Assembly: GCF_000829375.1 (NCBI RefSeq)
Contig: NZ_AP014624.1
Coordinates: 1,488,001 to 1,552,000 of the forward strand
From: Chryseobacterium sp. StRB126
Lineage (GTDB): Bacteria > Bacteroidota > Bacteroidia > Flavobacteriales > Weeksellaceae
DNA length: 64,000 nt
Reading direction: 5' to 3'
The position numbers were made by a program, and so were the translations under genes. A model generated the notes under the pieces. That model saw only the letters and a list, made by a program, of their open reading frames with translations, was not told the DNA's origin and made no database searches. Shown piece by piece: positions 1 to 11,621 of this stretch (position 1 is the stretch's first letter; each line of letters starts with the position of its first letter).

Positions 1-603
1 ATTGCGGAAAAAGCTGGAGTAGATGATTTTATTGCTGAAGCCAAACCGGAAGATAAAATGAACTATATCAAGAAGGAACAGCAGGAAGGAAAACTGGTAG
101 CGATGATGGGAGACGGAACGAATGATGCTCCGGCATTAGCTCAGGCTGATGTGGGGGTTGCAATGAACAGCGGAACTCAGGCTGCGAAGGAAGCTGGTAA
201 TATGGTAGACCTTGATAATGACCCTACCAAACTAATTGAGATCGTAGAGATTGGAAAACAGTTACTGATGACCCGTGGAACCTTGACGACTTTCAGTATT
301 GCCAATGACGTTGCAAAGTATTTTGCCATTATTCCGGCATTGTTTATCACTTTTATTCCGTCATTGCAAAAATTGAATATCATGAATCTTCACAGCCCAG
401 AAACAGCTATTTTATCAGCGGTTATTTTCAATGCGGTGATTATTCCTTTTCTGATTCCATTAGCGTTAAAAGGAGTGGCGTATAAGCCAATTGGTGCCAG
501 CGCATTATTAAGAAGAAATCTTTTGATCTATGGTTTGGGAGGCGTTATTGTTCCTTTCATCGGAATCAAAATTATTGATATATTGATTAGTTTATTCTAT
601 TAA
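1..603 (+). CDS. kdpB: Potassium-transporting P-type ATPase subunit KdpB, C-terminal part (cut by window start)
   Basis: The reading frame is open from base 1 and holds about the last 200 residues of KdpB, the catalytic subunit of the high-affinity KdpFABC potassium pump in the inner membrane. Visible are the P-type ATPase hinge motif [19 protein letters not shown] and the following conserved stretch with [12 protein letters not shown], then the C-terminal membrane helices (around [33 protein letters not shown] and a last helix ending at the stop). The phosphorylation (DKTGT) and actuator domains must lie upstream of the window. kdpC starts 10 bases downstream, as expected for a kdpABC operon. 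The identification is firm; only the 5' part is missing because of the window edge. Confidence 0.97.
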   Translation: MAEKAGVDDFIAEAKPEDKMNYIKKEQQEGKLVAMMGDGTNDAPALAQADVGVAMNSGTQAAKEAGNMVDLDNDPTKLIEIVEIGKQLLMTRGTLTTFSIANDVAKYFAIIPALFITFIPSLQKLNIMNLHSPETAILSAVIFNAVIIPFLIPLALKGVAYKPIGASALLRRNLLIYGLGGVIVPFIGIKIIDILISLFY

Positions 604-613
604 AATTAAAAAA

Positions 614-1171
614 ATGAAAAATCATATCGTTTCAGCATTCAGACTAACTTTGGTAATGCTGGCAGTTGTAGGGATTTATCTGATTGTTGTATATGCCGGA
701 TCAAAAGTATTACCTACTCAGGGAAATGCAGAGATCATTAATTATAAAGGACAAAAATTCTATGCTAATATCGGACAGGAATTTAAATCTGAAAAATACT
801 TTCATAGCCGCCCATCTACTGTAAACTATAATGCAGCGGGAAGTGGGGGAAGCAATAAAGGTCCAAGCAATGAAGAATACCTGGAAACTGTACAAAAAAG
901 AATAGATACCCTAAAATTACAGAACCCTGAAATGGGAAGTGTTAAAGTACCAGTAGAGCTTGTTACGGCAAGTGGAAGCGGATTAGATCCTGATATTTCA
1001 GAAGAGGGGGCTTTATATCAGGTAAAAAGAATTTCCAAAATGAGAAATCTTCCTGTAGAGAAGATTAATACCTTAATTAAAGATCAGACTCAGAAACCAT
1101 TTTTAGGACTTTTCGGACCTTCAAGAATCAATGTTTTAAAGCTTAATATTGCTTTAGATCAACTTAAATAA
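614..1171 (+). CDS. kdpC: Potassium-transporting ATPase subunit KdpC
   Basis: 185 residues, the usual KdpC length. KdpC is the small, single-span subunit that stabilises the KdpA-KdpB complex and raises its affinity for ATP. One N-terminal membrane helix (about residues 11-32) is followed by a periplasmic domain with the family stretches YFHSRPS, GSGLDPDIS and VNTLI-like NTLIKDQT. The gene follows kdpB after 10 bases and is surely co-transcribed. The start is the ATG after an A-rich leader, and no other in-frame start is as well placed. About 220 bases separate it from the next gene, so the porin downstream may have its own promoter. Confidence 0.97.
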   Translation: MKNHIVSAFRLTLVMLAVVGIYLIVVYAGSKVLPTQGNAEIINYKGQKFYANIGQEFKSEKYFHSRPSTVNYNAAGSGGSNKGPSNEEYLETVQKRIDTLKLQNPEMGSVKVPVELVTASGSGLDPDISEEGALYQVKRISKMRNLPVEKINTLIKDQTQKPFLGLFGPSRINVLKLNIALDQLK

Positions 1172-1395
1172 TTAAAATAACTGTACAGCAGAATTTATAA
1201 ATATTGTTAGATAAACTGAACCATTAAGAATATTGAAAGAATTAAGTATAAGTAAGAAAATCTAAAATTTTTAAAGTATTACCACTTATCATTCGCTTAT
1301 AATCCTTTTCTTAACAGCTTAATTCTTTCTTAGTGGTTATAATAAATATCAGATGAATATATTTCTGTACTGTACTCAGACAATTCGAAATTAAC

Positions 1396-2481
1396 GTGAA
1401 AAAAATTACTATTATAGGAATGCTATTGGGAGTGTTTTTCTCAAAAGCGCAATCATCAGACTCATTAAAAACAGAGCCTAAAGTTACATTTTCGGCTTAT
1501 GCGGAACTTTTTTATACTTACGATTTTAATGAGCCTGGAAATCATCTCCGTCAGAATTTTTTATACACTTACAACAGACATAATGAGGTTAATCTCAATC
1601 TGGGGCTTATAAAAGCCAATTATCAGAGTGATAATATCAGAGCCAACCTTGCATTAATGGGCGGAACCTATGCACAGGACAATATGGCTGCAGAACAGGA
1701 GGCTTTACGATATATCAACGAAGCAAATGTAGGAATCAAAATATCTAAAAATAAAAACTTATGGGTTGATGCCGGGATCATGCCTTCCCATATTGGTTGG
1801 GAAAGTGCGATAGGAAAAGATAATATTAACCTGACAAGAAGTTTTGCTGCAGAAAATTCACCTTATTTTGAAACCGGTGCTAAAGTTTCCTATACTTCAG
1901 ATAGTGGAAAATGGTTTGTAAGCGGATTGATTCTGAATGGCTGGCAGCGTATTGCAAAAGTGAAAGGAAATCAGAGTATTTCTTTTGGACATCAGGTGAC
2001 GTATAAACCAAACGATAAAGTAACTTTGAACAGCAGTTCATTTATAGGAAATGATAAAGCCAAGGATGATAAAAGGATGCGTTATTTTCATGATTTGTAT
2101 GGAAGTTTCCAGTTAACAGATAAGTTTTCGGCTTTATTAGGATTTGATATCGGAGCAGAGCAGAAGACCAAAGGAAGTGAGCAGTATAATATCTGGTACA
2201 GCCCGAATATACAGGCGAAATATCAGGTTGACAATAAATGGGCACTGGCTGGAAGACTGGAATATTACAATGATAAAAATGGAGTGATTATCAGTACAGG
2301 AACTCCTAACGGATTTCAAACCTTTGGATATTCACTGAATGTAGATTATGCTGTATTTAAAAATGTTGTTTTTCGTACCGAAGCAAGAGGATTCACTTCT
2401 AAGGATGCTGTTTTTGCGAAAAATGATGATTTCAGAAAAGGAAATTTCTTCGTTACAACAAGTTTAGCAGTTTGGTTTTAA
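1396..2481 (+). CDS. Putative outer-membrane porin (BBP2/OmpL-like beta-barrel)
   Basis: 361 residues with a GTG start, a signal peptide (about residues 1-18, ending SKAQ) and a long run of alternating beta-strand segments ending in an aromatic residue (VWF), typical of an outer-membrane barrel. The stretches YAELFYTYDFNEPGNH, GIMPSHIGWESA and NSPYFETGAKVSY resemble the putative beta-barrel porin-2 family. It lies between kdpC and the KdpD-type sensor, so it may let potassium or other solutes reach the Kdp pump; this role is inferred from position only. A hydrophobic N-terminus plus the lack of a TonB plug domain argue for passive diffusion rather than TonB-dependent uptake. Confidence 0.8.
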   Translation: MKKITIIGMLLGVFFSKAQSSDSLKTEPKVTFSAYAELFYTYDFNEPGNHLRQNFLYTYNRHNEVNLNLGLIKANYQSDNIRANLALMGGTYAQDNMAAEQEALRYINEANVGIKISKNKNLWVDAGIMPSHIGWESAIGKDNINLTRSFAAENSPYFETGAKVSYTSDSGKWFVSGLILNGWQRIAKVKGNQSISFGHQVTYKPNDKVTLNSSSFIGNDKAKDDKRMRYFHDLYGSFQLTDKFSALLGFDIGAEQKTKGSEQYNIWYSPNIQAKYQVDNKWALAGRLEYYNDKNGVIISTGTPNGFQTFGYSLNVDYAVFKNVVFRTEARGFTSKDAVFAKNDDFRKGNFFVTTSLAVWF

Positions 2482-2748
2482 AGAAAAACAGACCAGAAAT
2501 TAGAATTCAATAACTACAAAAGTCACAAAAGGATTTATTGTAAACACTTTAGAACACTTAAGTAAGATAATAATGTTACTGATAAAAGTACACATAAGAT
2601 GAAGATCGAAGATTTTCAATAACTTAAGTGATCTTATAAAGCAGTTAGTAGTAACTTATAATAACTTAAGTGTTTTTTAATAATATGATATAATCTTGAA
2701 CCTTTGGATTGAAAGTGAAAACCTTTCCTACAAAAGTGCTAATCGAAG

Positions 2749-3903
2749 GTGAACAGAATGTTTAAAAAAATAAAACTAAAAAGAATAAAATCAATGTCAT
2801 CAGCAAAACATTTTTTGGAACTCATCCAAAAGTCCCGGAAAGGGAAATTCAAAATCTATATCGGGATGAGTGCAGGTGTTGGGAAGACCTTCCGAATGCT
2901 GCAGGAAGCTCATTCCCTTTTACGAAACGGCATTGATGTAAAGATTGGTTATATAGAAACCCATGATCGTGAAGAAACGGTAGCTCTGGCAGAAGGAATT
3001 CCGGAAATTGGAAGAAAATCAGTCTTTTATAAAGGTAAAAACCTGGAGGAAATGGACCTCCAGGCTATTATCAATGAACATCCGGAAGTGGTGCTTGTAG
3101 ATGAACTGGCCCATACCAATGTGGAAGGATCCAAAAATAAAAAGAGATGGCAGGATGTGCTGGAGATTCTGGATAACGGAATCAATGTTATCAGTGCCAT
3201 GAATATTCAGCATATTGAAAGCCTTAATGAAGAAGTAAAGAAAATAACAGGAGTTGAAGTTGCAGAGCGGGTTCCAGATAAAATCTTAGCGCTTGCTGAT
3301 GAAGTAGTGAATATTGACCTTACTGCCGATGAGCTGCTCACCCGGCTCAAAGAAGGAAAAATCTATAAGAAAGATAAAATTCAGACGGCACTTAGCAACT
3401 TTTTCCAGAGTGGTCATATTCTACAGCTTCGTGAACTTGCGTTAAAAGAAGTGGCAACGCACGTAGAAAGAAAGGTGGAAACTGAAATTAAAACGGAAAA
3501 TTTCAAACCCATCAAATTCTTGGCCTGCATCAGCAGCAATGAGAAGATTGCGAAGACCATCATCAGGAAGACTGCCAGGCTGGCGAGTTATTACAACAGT
3601 CCGTGGACGGTTCTCTATATTCAAAAACCTTCTGAAACCCCTGAAAAAATAGCACTGGACAAGCAGCGGTATTTGATTAATAATTTTAATTTAGCACAGG
3701 AATTGGGAGCCAAGGTTGTCAGAATCAAGGAAAATAGTGTTCATAACGGAATCCTTGAATATGTGATTGCCCATAACATCACCACAGTCTGCATCGGAAA
3801 ACCTCATGCAAAGCTTTGGCAGCGTCTGTCCGGCTACAGTTGGATTTATACTTTGATGAACGGGCTGAATGAAAGACAGGTAGATATTATTATTTTATCT
3901 TAA
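2749..3903 (+). CDS. kdpD: KdpD-type osmosensitive potassium sensor, N-terminal domains only
   Basis: 384 residues holding the cytoplasmic KdpD sensor domain (Walker-A-like GMSAGVGKT around residues 39-47, then GYIETHDREET and VDELAHTN) followed by a universal-stress-protein-like domain to the C-terminus. The membrane helices and histidine kinase core found in the same chain in Escherichia coli are absent; a separate kinase gene follows 91 bases later. The family senses potassium or turgor and controls kdp transcription. The start is uncertain: GTG at 2749 is given, but ATG at 2758 and ATG at 2794 (MSSAKHFLEL, nearer to where the conserved part begins) are equally possible. Confidence 0.88.
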   Translation: MNRMFKKIKLKRIKSMSSAKHFLELIQKSRKGKFKIYIGMSAGVGKTFRMLQEAHSLLRNGIDVKIGYIETHDREETVALAEGIPEIGRKSVFYKGKNLEEMDLQAIINEHPEVVLVDELAHTNVEGSKNKKRWQDVLEILDNGINVISAMNIQHIESLNEEVKKITGVEVAERVPDKILALADEVVNIDLTADELLTRLKEGKIYKKDKIQTALSNFFQSGHILQLRELALKEVATHVERKVETEIKTENFKPIKFLACISSNEKIAKTIIRKTARLASYYNSPWTVLYIQKPSETPEKIALDKQRYLINNFNLAQELGAKVVRIKENSVHNGILEYVIAHNITTVCIGKPHAKLWQRLSGYSWIYTLMNGLNERQVDIIILS

Positions 3904-3994
3904 GAGTAATGAAATCGCAATGATTTGGAAACACAAACACCGATAAAGATGACGCGATTGCCTATGTCTTTAAAAAAACAATAAGGATCTTCAT

Positions 3995-5710
3995 ATGAAA
4001 CTTAAAACAAAACTAACCCTAGGCGTAGGCCTTTTATTTTTACTGATCGTCCTGCTTTCAGTAATAGGTTCTGTATATATCAATAAATTAAAATCTGATA
4101 CAGAAAAGATTCTTACGGCCAATTATAACAGCCTTGAATTTTCTAAGAATATGCTTCTGGCACTGGATCATATCAGTACAGACAGTGTGGTGGCCATAGC
4201 AGATTTTAGGAAAAACAATAAGTTGCAGGACAAAAACCTTACAGAATTTGGTGAAAAAGAGGCTACTCAGAACCTGAATCTGCATTTCAACAGTTATTTG
4301 GAACAACCTACAACCCATAAAGAGAAGCTGATACGGGAAGATCTGGCGAGAATCATGTCTTTAAACATGAAGGGAATTGAGCGCAAAAGCGATATCGCCA
4401 TTATTACAGCCGAAAATGCCACTTTTTGGATTGTCAGTCTGGGAACGGTTTGTTTTCTGATTGCTTTTATTTTATTGTTCAACCTGCCTCAAACCATTGC
4501 TGAGCCCATCAATCAGCTAACCTTCAGTATCAGGCAGATTGCAGATAAAAATTATAATGAAAGGGTACATTTTAAAGGAAGTGAAGAATTCAACAGCCTG
4601 GCAGACTCTTTTAATGTGATGGCAGAAAAGCTTCAGGAGTACGAAAGCAGCAACCTTTCCAAGCAGCTGATGGAGAAAAAAAGGATAGAAACCTTGGTGA
4701 ATAATATGCACGATGCTGTAATTGGCCTGGATGAAAATCATTTTATCTATATGATTAATGATGAAGCTTTAAAGATCACTAATCTCCACAAAGAGGATAT
4801 TATTGGAAAAACGGCCCATGAAGTTGCGATTAATAATGATCTGATGCGTGAACTGCTGAAAAATATAGATCATCCGGTGAAAGATCCTATTAAGATCGTT
4901 CGTGAGAATAAAGAAAATTATTTTGAGCAGGATATTGTTCCCATCAATATTGTAAAAACAGGAGAGAAAGAGAAGAAATATATCGGAAAAGTAATTTTAT
5001 TACGAAATATTACGCCTTTTAAAGAACTGGATTTTGCTAAGACCAATTTTATTGCAACCATTTCCCATGAATTGAAAACTCCGATTTCTGCTATAAAAAT
5101 GGGGGTACAGCTACTCGGAAATCAAAAATTCGGAGAGTTGAATGAACAACAGCAGGAATTGCTGAAGAGCATCAATGAAGATGGGCAGCGTTTATTGGAT
5201 ATCACGGGTGAACTTCTTAATCTTTCACAAGTGGAATCCGGAAACATCAGACTTACCGTTGATAAATGTTCTCCTAAGGAAATTGTACAAACCGCCGTGA
5301 AAAACGTTGAAAAACTGTCAGAACAGAAGAATATTTCAATTCACACAGAATACCAGTTGGAAGATACTGATTTTGTAACTGCAGATTTTGACAAAACAGT
5401 TTGGGTAATGAATAACTTCCTGACCAATGCGGTAAAACATTCTTTTCAGGATGAAGAAATTAAAATTCTTGTGGAAAGAGTAGAGGATTTTATTCAGTTT
5501 AATATCATTGATACAGGAAGTGGAATTGATGAAAAGTACCACAGACAGATCTTTGACCGTTACTTTCAGGTTCCGGGTGAACATCAGAATGGAACAGGTC
5601 TTGGGTTAGCTATTTCAAAGAATTTTATTGAGAAACAGAATGGTGAAATAGGGGTAAGCAGTTCTCTGAACAATGGAAGTACTTTCTTTTTCAGATTGCC
5701 GGTTTCATAA
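3995..5710 (+). CDS. Membrane sensor histidine kinase (HAMP-PAS-HisKA-HATPase), Kdp-associated
   Basis: 571 residues. Two membrane helices (about 8-29 and 143-164) flank a periplasmic or extracytoplasmic loop; then come HAMP (about 165-215), a PAS-like region (about 230-340), the HisKA box ATISHELKTP with the phospho-acceptor H358, and the ATPase domain with N-box NFLTNAVKHS, DTGSGI and GTGLGLAI. The gene follows the KdpD sensor-domain gene, so the two probably work together as a two-gene KdpD. No response regulator gene (kdpE) is present in the following bases; it would have to be upstream of the window or elsewhere. The start is the ATG after an AT-rich leader and gives a complete first helix. 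Confidence 0.93.
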   Translation: MKLKTKLTLGVGLLFLLIVLLSVIGSVYINKLKSDTEKILTANYNSLEFSKNMLLALDHISTDSVVAIADFRKNNKLQDKNLTEFGEKEATQNLNLHFNSYLEQPTTHKEKLIREDLARIMSLNMKGIERKSDIAIITAENATFWIVSLGTVCFLIAFILLFNLPQTIAEPINQLTFSIRQIADKNYNERVHFKGSEEFNSLADSFNVMAEKLQEYESSNLSKQLMEKKRIETLVNNMHDAVIGLDENHFIYMINDEALKITNLHKEDIIGKTAHEVAINNDLMRELLKNIDHPVKDPIKIVRENKENYFEQDIVPINIVKTGEKEKKYIGKVILLRNITPFKELDFAKTNFIATISHELKTPISAIKMGVQLLGNQKFGELNEQQQELLKSINEDGQRLLDITGELLNLSQVESGNIRLTVDKCSPKEIVQTAVKNVEKLSEQKNISIHTEYQLEDTDFVTADFDKTVWVMNNFLTNAVKHSFQDEEIKILVERVEDFIQFNIIDTGSGIDEKYHRQIFDRYFQVPGEHQNGTGLGLAISKNFIEKQNGEIGVSSSLNNGSTFFFRLPVS

Positions 5711-5722
5711 GGATTATTGTCA

Positions 5723-5730
5723 TATATTTG
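5723..5730 (+). promoter_or_regulatory. Bacteroidota -7 box
   Basis: TATATTTG fits TAnnTTTG and lies 39 bases before the ATG of the gene at 5770. It suggests that this gene is transcribed separately from the kdp kinase. No clear TTG -33 box was seen. Confidence 0.45.
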
Positions 5731-5769
5731 AAACGGAAATATTCTATTTTTTTCCATTAAAAACTTTTA

Positions 5770-6243
5770 ATGCCAACAAATCCTTTTTTTTATTTTATTA
5801 TAGCAGGTCTTTTATTTTTTGTTATTTCAGGAGTGTTCTTTTTTATACAGAAAGATAAGATTATTGAAAAATATAGGCAACCGGACGCAGTGATATTAAA
5901 AAAAATATATGGAACCATAACTACAGTACATAAAGGAACTTTACATTATAATAAACGGTTTCAATGGTGTAGTTTTGATATTCTTCTGAATGAAAACTCA
6001 ATATTCCTGTTTCCCCGAAGTTTTTACATTGTTCCGAGAGGTTGTATTAATCTGAAATTTAGATCTAACGCAAAGAATACAAAAAATCCAACATTTCTCA
6101 TAAGGTTTCATCTGAACGGGGATTCTGTTGAACTCATCTATTATCCTGATCATCTGTTGAATGGAGAACGTACAATTTCTTTGAATGGTCTGAATAAAGA
6201 ACAGATTTTACTATTCCAAAAAGCTTTGGATCAACAAACATAA
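5770..6243 (+). CDS. Hypothetical membrane-anchored protein
   Basis: 157 residues, not recognised. One strong N-terminal membrane helix (about residues 5-27, rich in Phe and Ile) is followed by a charged and then mixed beta-type domain that includes NKRFQWCSFDILLNENSIFLF and GDSVELIYYPDHLLNG. It may be a PH-like or other small beta domain anchored to the inner membrane, but I see no diagnostic motif. It has its own candidate promoter and sits alone between the kdp kinase and another small gene. The start is the first ATG after the promoter. Coding is supported by length and by the clear helix, not by homology. Confidence 0.65.
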   Translation: MPTNPFFYFIIAGLLFFVISGVFFFIQKDKIIEKYRQPDAVILKKIYGTITTVHKGTLHYNKRFQWCSFDILLNENSIFLFPRSFYIVPRGCINLKFRSNAKNTKNPTFLIRFHLNGDSVELIYYPDHLLNGERTISLNGLNKEQILLFQKALDQQT

Positions 6244-6337
6244 GCTCAGTATTATTGTTTATCATGTAGTAAGAAAGCGCATGTTGATTCTTCTTGACGA
6301 TGTTTTACTATTAAACTTTTTCTAATTATTTATACGT

Positions 6338-6345
6338 TATATTTG
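6338..6345 (+). promoter_or_regulatory. Bacteroidota -7 box
   Basis: TATATTTG fits TAnnTTTG and lies 16 bases before the ATG at 6362, giving a very short leader. Confidence 0.5.
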
Positions 6346-6361
6346 TTGCCAAATTAACAAA

Positions 6362-6823
6362 ATGAAGAAAATCGTAAGCTTATTAGCCATATTATTCTGT
6401 ATATCCTTATGCAGCCAGCTTTCTGCACAAACCTTTACCTTAGAACAGTTTGCCGCATTCAACAAATTAGGAATGGCTGATTTTAAAAAGGAAATGAAAA
6501 GCCTTAATTACAGGTTTTATGATAAAACAGAAGGATTAGGTTTCGTGGTAACAGAATATGAAACTCCCGATTACCAATCTAAAATCGGAAAGTTTGAATA
6601 CGAAGACAAATCCGATGACAGAATTGAGTATGAATTTAAAACTAAAAAGGAGTACGATCAATATGTTAAGATCATTCTTGATTCCGGTTATAAAGAGACT
6701 GAGAAGGGTAAGACCCTTACCAAAGATTCTTATGTAGATTATTTTAAAAATAAAGAACAGATCAGACTAATTACCCCTAAAACAGGTGATAACAATCCTT
6801 ACACAATTCTTGTTTTTAAATAA
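6362..6823 (+). CDS. Hypothetical exported protein
   Basis: 153 residues, not recognised. A signal peptide (about residues 1-22, ending QLSAQ) is followed by a small, charged domain with FAAFNKLGMADFKKEMKSL, YRFYDKTEGLGF and a C-terminal ITPKTGDNNPYTILVFK. The mature protein would be periplasmic or outer-membrane associated. A TAnnTTTG promoter just upstream and a strong hairpin terminator just downstream mark it as a single-gene unit. No catalytic motif is visible, and its function is unknown. Confidence 0.75.
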   Translation: MKKIVSLLAILFCISLCSQLSAQTFTLEQFAAFNKLGMADFKKEMKSLNYRFYDKTEGLGFVVTEYETPDYQSKIGKFEYEDKSDDRIEYEFKTKKEYDQYVKIILDSGYKETEKGKTLTKDSYVDYFKNKEQIRLITPKTGDNNPYTILVFK

Positions 6824-6842
6824 ACATACTTATTAAAATACA

Positions 6843-6871
6843 AAAGGCTGCGAAAACTCTTCGCAGCCTTT
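6843..6871. terminator. Bidirectional hairpin terminator
   Basis: The arms AAAGGCTGCGAA and TTCGCAGCCTTT form a perfect 12-base-pair hairpin with a 5-base loop. It lies between the convergent genes ending at 6823 and 6895 and can serve both. The same core stem recurs at 9321-9345. Confidence 0.85.
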
Positions 6872-6894
6872 ATTATATAGAAGTTTTTATAAGT

Positions 6895-9210
6895 TTAATC
6901 TTTTATAAATTTCAATACGGAGACTTTATCTTTTAAGAATAGCTTAATCAGATAATTTCCTCTAGGCAGATCTGAAACATTTACCGAGTTTCCTTTTGTT
7001 GCCATAGACGTAATCACCCTTCCGGCAGCATCATAAATCACAACTTTATTTACTTCAGTTGTTGAATTGATGTACAATATATCTTTTACCGGATTAGGAT
7101 AAATACTCATTGCATTTTTATCATTCTTGATCTCTGAAGTAGCTAAAGTGCTTGCAATGGATGTTGTGTAAGTATTGGTAACAATAGGGAAGTTGTAATC
7201 AAAATAGATTTTAGCCGTATTACTGAAAGTATCACCAGTATTCAAAGTAGATTTTGTTTTTATTTTGAAAGCTACATATCCATCATTATGAGCATCATCA
7301 AAAGGTAACTGAATATTTTCGAAAATGAATTCTACAATATTAGAATTTGTTATTCTTGTTACATAGCTGTGGCTTCCATCCAAAGAAACTAAAGAAGAAA
7401 TATCAAATTTTGAAGTATCAATTTCATCCTTTACAACAATATTTCTGGCATTGGCAGTTCCTGTATTTTCGAATCGGATTAAGTAATGAACATAGTCTCC
7501 AACCTGAGTTTTTGCAATAGAAGTTCCTTCAAGACAGGTTTTATCATTAGGGTCAAAAGAATTAACAACCGTTTGGTTTAAAGCAAAATTATTGTCAATT
7601 GGCGTTTCATCTGTAGCCCCGTTAATTTGTGCTGTATAATGCAGAATATCTCCACCATTCACTGCAGGAGTTTGTGTAGGTGTATTTAATTTTAGAGTAA
7701 CTGTGATTTCTCTTGTTTCAAAAGGAAGAAGATTGGTGAAATTCCAGTTCAATGTTCCGGAAGATTGAGAGGATGGGGAAAGCGTAGCACTCATATAATC
7801 GATAACATTCTCATTGTAATTAAATACCAGAGTACCGGATTGTATCGTATTCCCTTTGTTTTTGTAAATGATGTTATATTTTGATTCAAAGCCTGGTGAA
7901 GCCTCTGTAACAGGTACAATTACTGTTTCTAAATCATTATGAACACCATTCGGAGTTATACAGAAGTTTTGAATAAATGGACTTGCCTGTTGAGGAAAAG
8001 TGGCAGTAATGCTTGACGGGGAAATAGTAAAGTACGCGGGATTTTCAATAACTGGAGTTACTGTATGGCTGCCTGGCTCTACTGAAATAGAAAAATCTCC
8101 GGAAGTATTGGCAATCATACTTCCTGTAACTCCACCTCCTGTTATGTTGAACTTTTGGAAAGCTTTGTTGGCATCATTGGCATCACAGCCATTATTATTG
8201 GCATCTACCTTTGTGTTTCCCTGAATTTTATAAAATGTACCTCCTGGGTTAAATGAACAGTATGAGTTTACAACACACGTATTTGCAGATGGTAATAAAG
8301 AAATAATGTTAGGAATTTCAAAATCATCAGCACAGATATAAACAAGGCTTGGGGTATCCGTGAAGCTTGAAGTATTAGTAGGAGTAGAACCCAAATTATG
8401 AATTCCATTTTTAATGAACAATGATTGAAGAAAAGGATTCTTATCACAATAGAAGCTTGTAAGGTTTTTATTTTGTGACAAATCAATGGTGATAAACTTG
8501 TTGAGACTGACCCCCAAGGCTTCTAATTTTGGAAAACCACTGAAATCAAGTGTGCTGATTTGGTTTTGTGTTAGTGTCAGAAATTTTAAATTAGGGGTTT
8601 GATTTATAGGTATTGTCTGAAGCTTATTCAATGCTAAGTTTAAGGAGTTGAGATTCGTATTATTATTCAAATAGATATTCTCAAGTTGACATTGTAATAT
8701 ACTCACATCATATAAGTTTGTTAGTCCGGATAAATTAATGGAAGCTATCTTACTGGCAAAGATCTCCATATCATGTAGCTGGCTACACCCTTGAAGGTTT
8801 AATGATGAAAGGACATAGCATCTGCTAACTTCCAGGTTATATAATAGGGTATTATTACTTAAATCTAAGGTCTGTAATAATGGAAGACCATCTATATCAA
8901 GAGAAGTCAGATTGGTAAAGCTTTGTATTCCTTCCATTGAAACGAGGTTACTGAACAGTTGAGAATAATTAGCCGGAAAACTAGTTACTCGGATGTTTAG
9001 TTTTGTAATATTGGCAGCTTCAGATAATTGAATCTCTCCATCATGGTTTTTATCAATGATAGTAAGATTATTCATAAGATCAAAAGCCATAACAGCATTA
9101 GGTACATTAGATAGCAGAATATTTTTGAAATTGGCATCAGGAATATTAACAATCTGCGCTTGCATAGCGGAAAACATAGTCATTAGAAAGACTAGGTAGA
9201 GTTTTTTCAT
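6895..9210 (-). CDS. Secreted leucine-rich-repeat protein with T9SS type A sorting domain
   Basis: About 771 residues. In order: signal peptide (ending AMQAQ), leucine-rich repeats (about residues 80-290, recurring L.sL.ls.n patterns such as LQTLDLSNNTLLYNLEVS), a beta-sandwich region with a DUF11-like domain containing SFDPNDKTCLEG and GDYVHYLIRFENTGTANA, and a C-terminal type IX secretion sorting domain (SIYPNPVKDILYI through IKLFLKDKVSVLKFIKD). It is therefore probably exported by the type IX system to the cell surface or medium; adhesion or ligand binding is likely but not shown. The start at 9210 (MKKLYLVFL) is chosen because a TAnnTTTG box at 9229-9236 overlaps the longer possible start at 9231. 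Confidence 0.9.
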   Translation of the reverse strand: MKKLYLVFLMTMFSAMQAQIVNIPDANFKNILLSNVPNAVMAFDLMNNLTIIDKNHDGEIQLSEAANITKLNIRVTSFPANYSQLFSNLVSMEGIQSFTNLTSLDIDGLPLLQTLDLSNNTLLYNLEVSRCYVLSSLNLQGCSQLHDMEIFASKIASINLSGLTNLYDVSILQCQLENIYLNNNTNLNSLNLALNKLQTIPINQTPNLKFLTLTQNQISTLDFSGFPKLEALGVSLNKFITIDLSQNKNLTSFYCDKNPFLQSLFIKNGIHNLGSTPTNTSSFTDTPSLVYICADDFEIPNIISLLPSANTCVVNSYCSFNPGGTFYKIQGNTKVDANNNGCDANDANKAFQKFNITGGGVTGSMIANTSGDFSISVEPGSHTVTPVIENPAYFTISPSSITATFPQQASPFIQNFCITPNGVHNDLETVIVPVTEASPGFESKYNIIYKNKGNTIQSGTLVFNYNENVIDYMSATLSPSSQSSGTLNWNFTNLLPFETREITVTLKLNTPTQTPAVNGGDILHYTAQINGATDETPIDNNFALNQTVVNSFDPNDKTCLEGTSIAKTQVGDYVHYLIRFENTGTANARNIVVKDEIDTSKFDISSLVSLDGSHSYVTRITNSNIVEFIFENIQLPFDDAHNDGYVAFKIKTKSTLNTGDTFSNTAKIYFDYNFPIVTNTYTTSIASTLATSEIKNDKNAMSIYPNPVKDILYINSTTEVNKVVIYDAAGRVITSMATKGNSVNVSDLPRGNYLIKLFLKDKVSVLKFIKD

Positions 9211-9228
9211 GGGATAGTTTAATTTTAG

Positions 9229-9236
9229 CAAATGTA
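9229..9236 (-). promoter_or_regulatory. Bacteroidota -7 box of the leucine-rich-repeat gene
   Basis: On the minus strand TACATTTG fits TAnnTTTG and lies 18 bases before the chosen ATG. It rules out the upstream in-frame start at 9231. Confidence 0.6.
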
Positions 9237-9320
9237 AACTTTTAAAGAATTACTTTGAGATTTTTTTAATGCCATTTTTCTATTTGATATTGAGCGTTTT
9301 ATAAGTTTTTAAAATAATAA

Positions 9321-9345
9321 AGGCTGCGAAAACGATTCGCAGCCT
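9321..9345. terminator. Hairpin terminator downstream of ligA
   Basis: AGGCTGCGAA and TTCGCAGCCT form a 10-base-pair stem with a 5-base loop, 30 bases after the ligA stop codon. The stem matches the one at 6843-6871. Confidence 0.75.
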
Positions 9346-9374
9346 GTTATCATGTAAGTTGGTATGTAAATTCT

Positions 9375-11420
<2,046 letters not shown>

Positions 11421-11595
11421 TCATTTAAAAAATAACGGAATTAAATATTACAGGAAAATTAACAATCTGTAACATGCTTCAATCAACTGAATCAGTAGAA
11501 AATAAAACAATTGTTTAAAGTAATTTAACATATCGTTTCAATTTAATTAAAAAAATGTTAAAACTCCCGTAAACAGAAGGCTCTTAAAGTAAAAA

Positions 11596-11603
11596 TACCT
11601 TTG
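11596..11603 (+). promoter_or_regulatory. Bacteroidota -7 box of the Oar-like receptor
   Basis: TACCTTTG fits TAnnTTTG and lies 18 bases before the ATG at 11622. Confidence 0.55.
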
Positions 11604-11621
11604 CACATCTAATTTGAAGAC

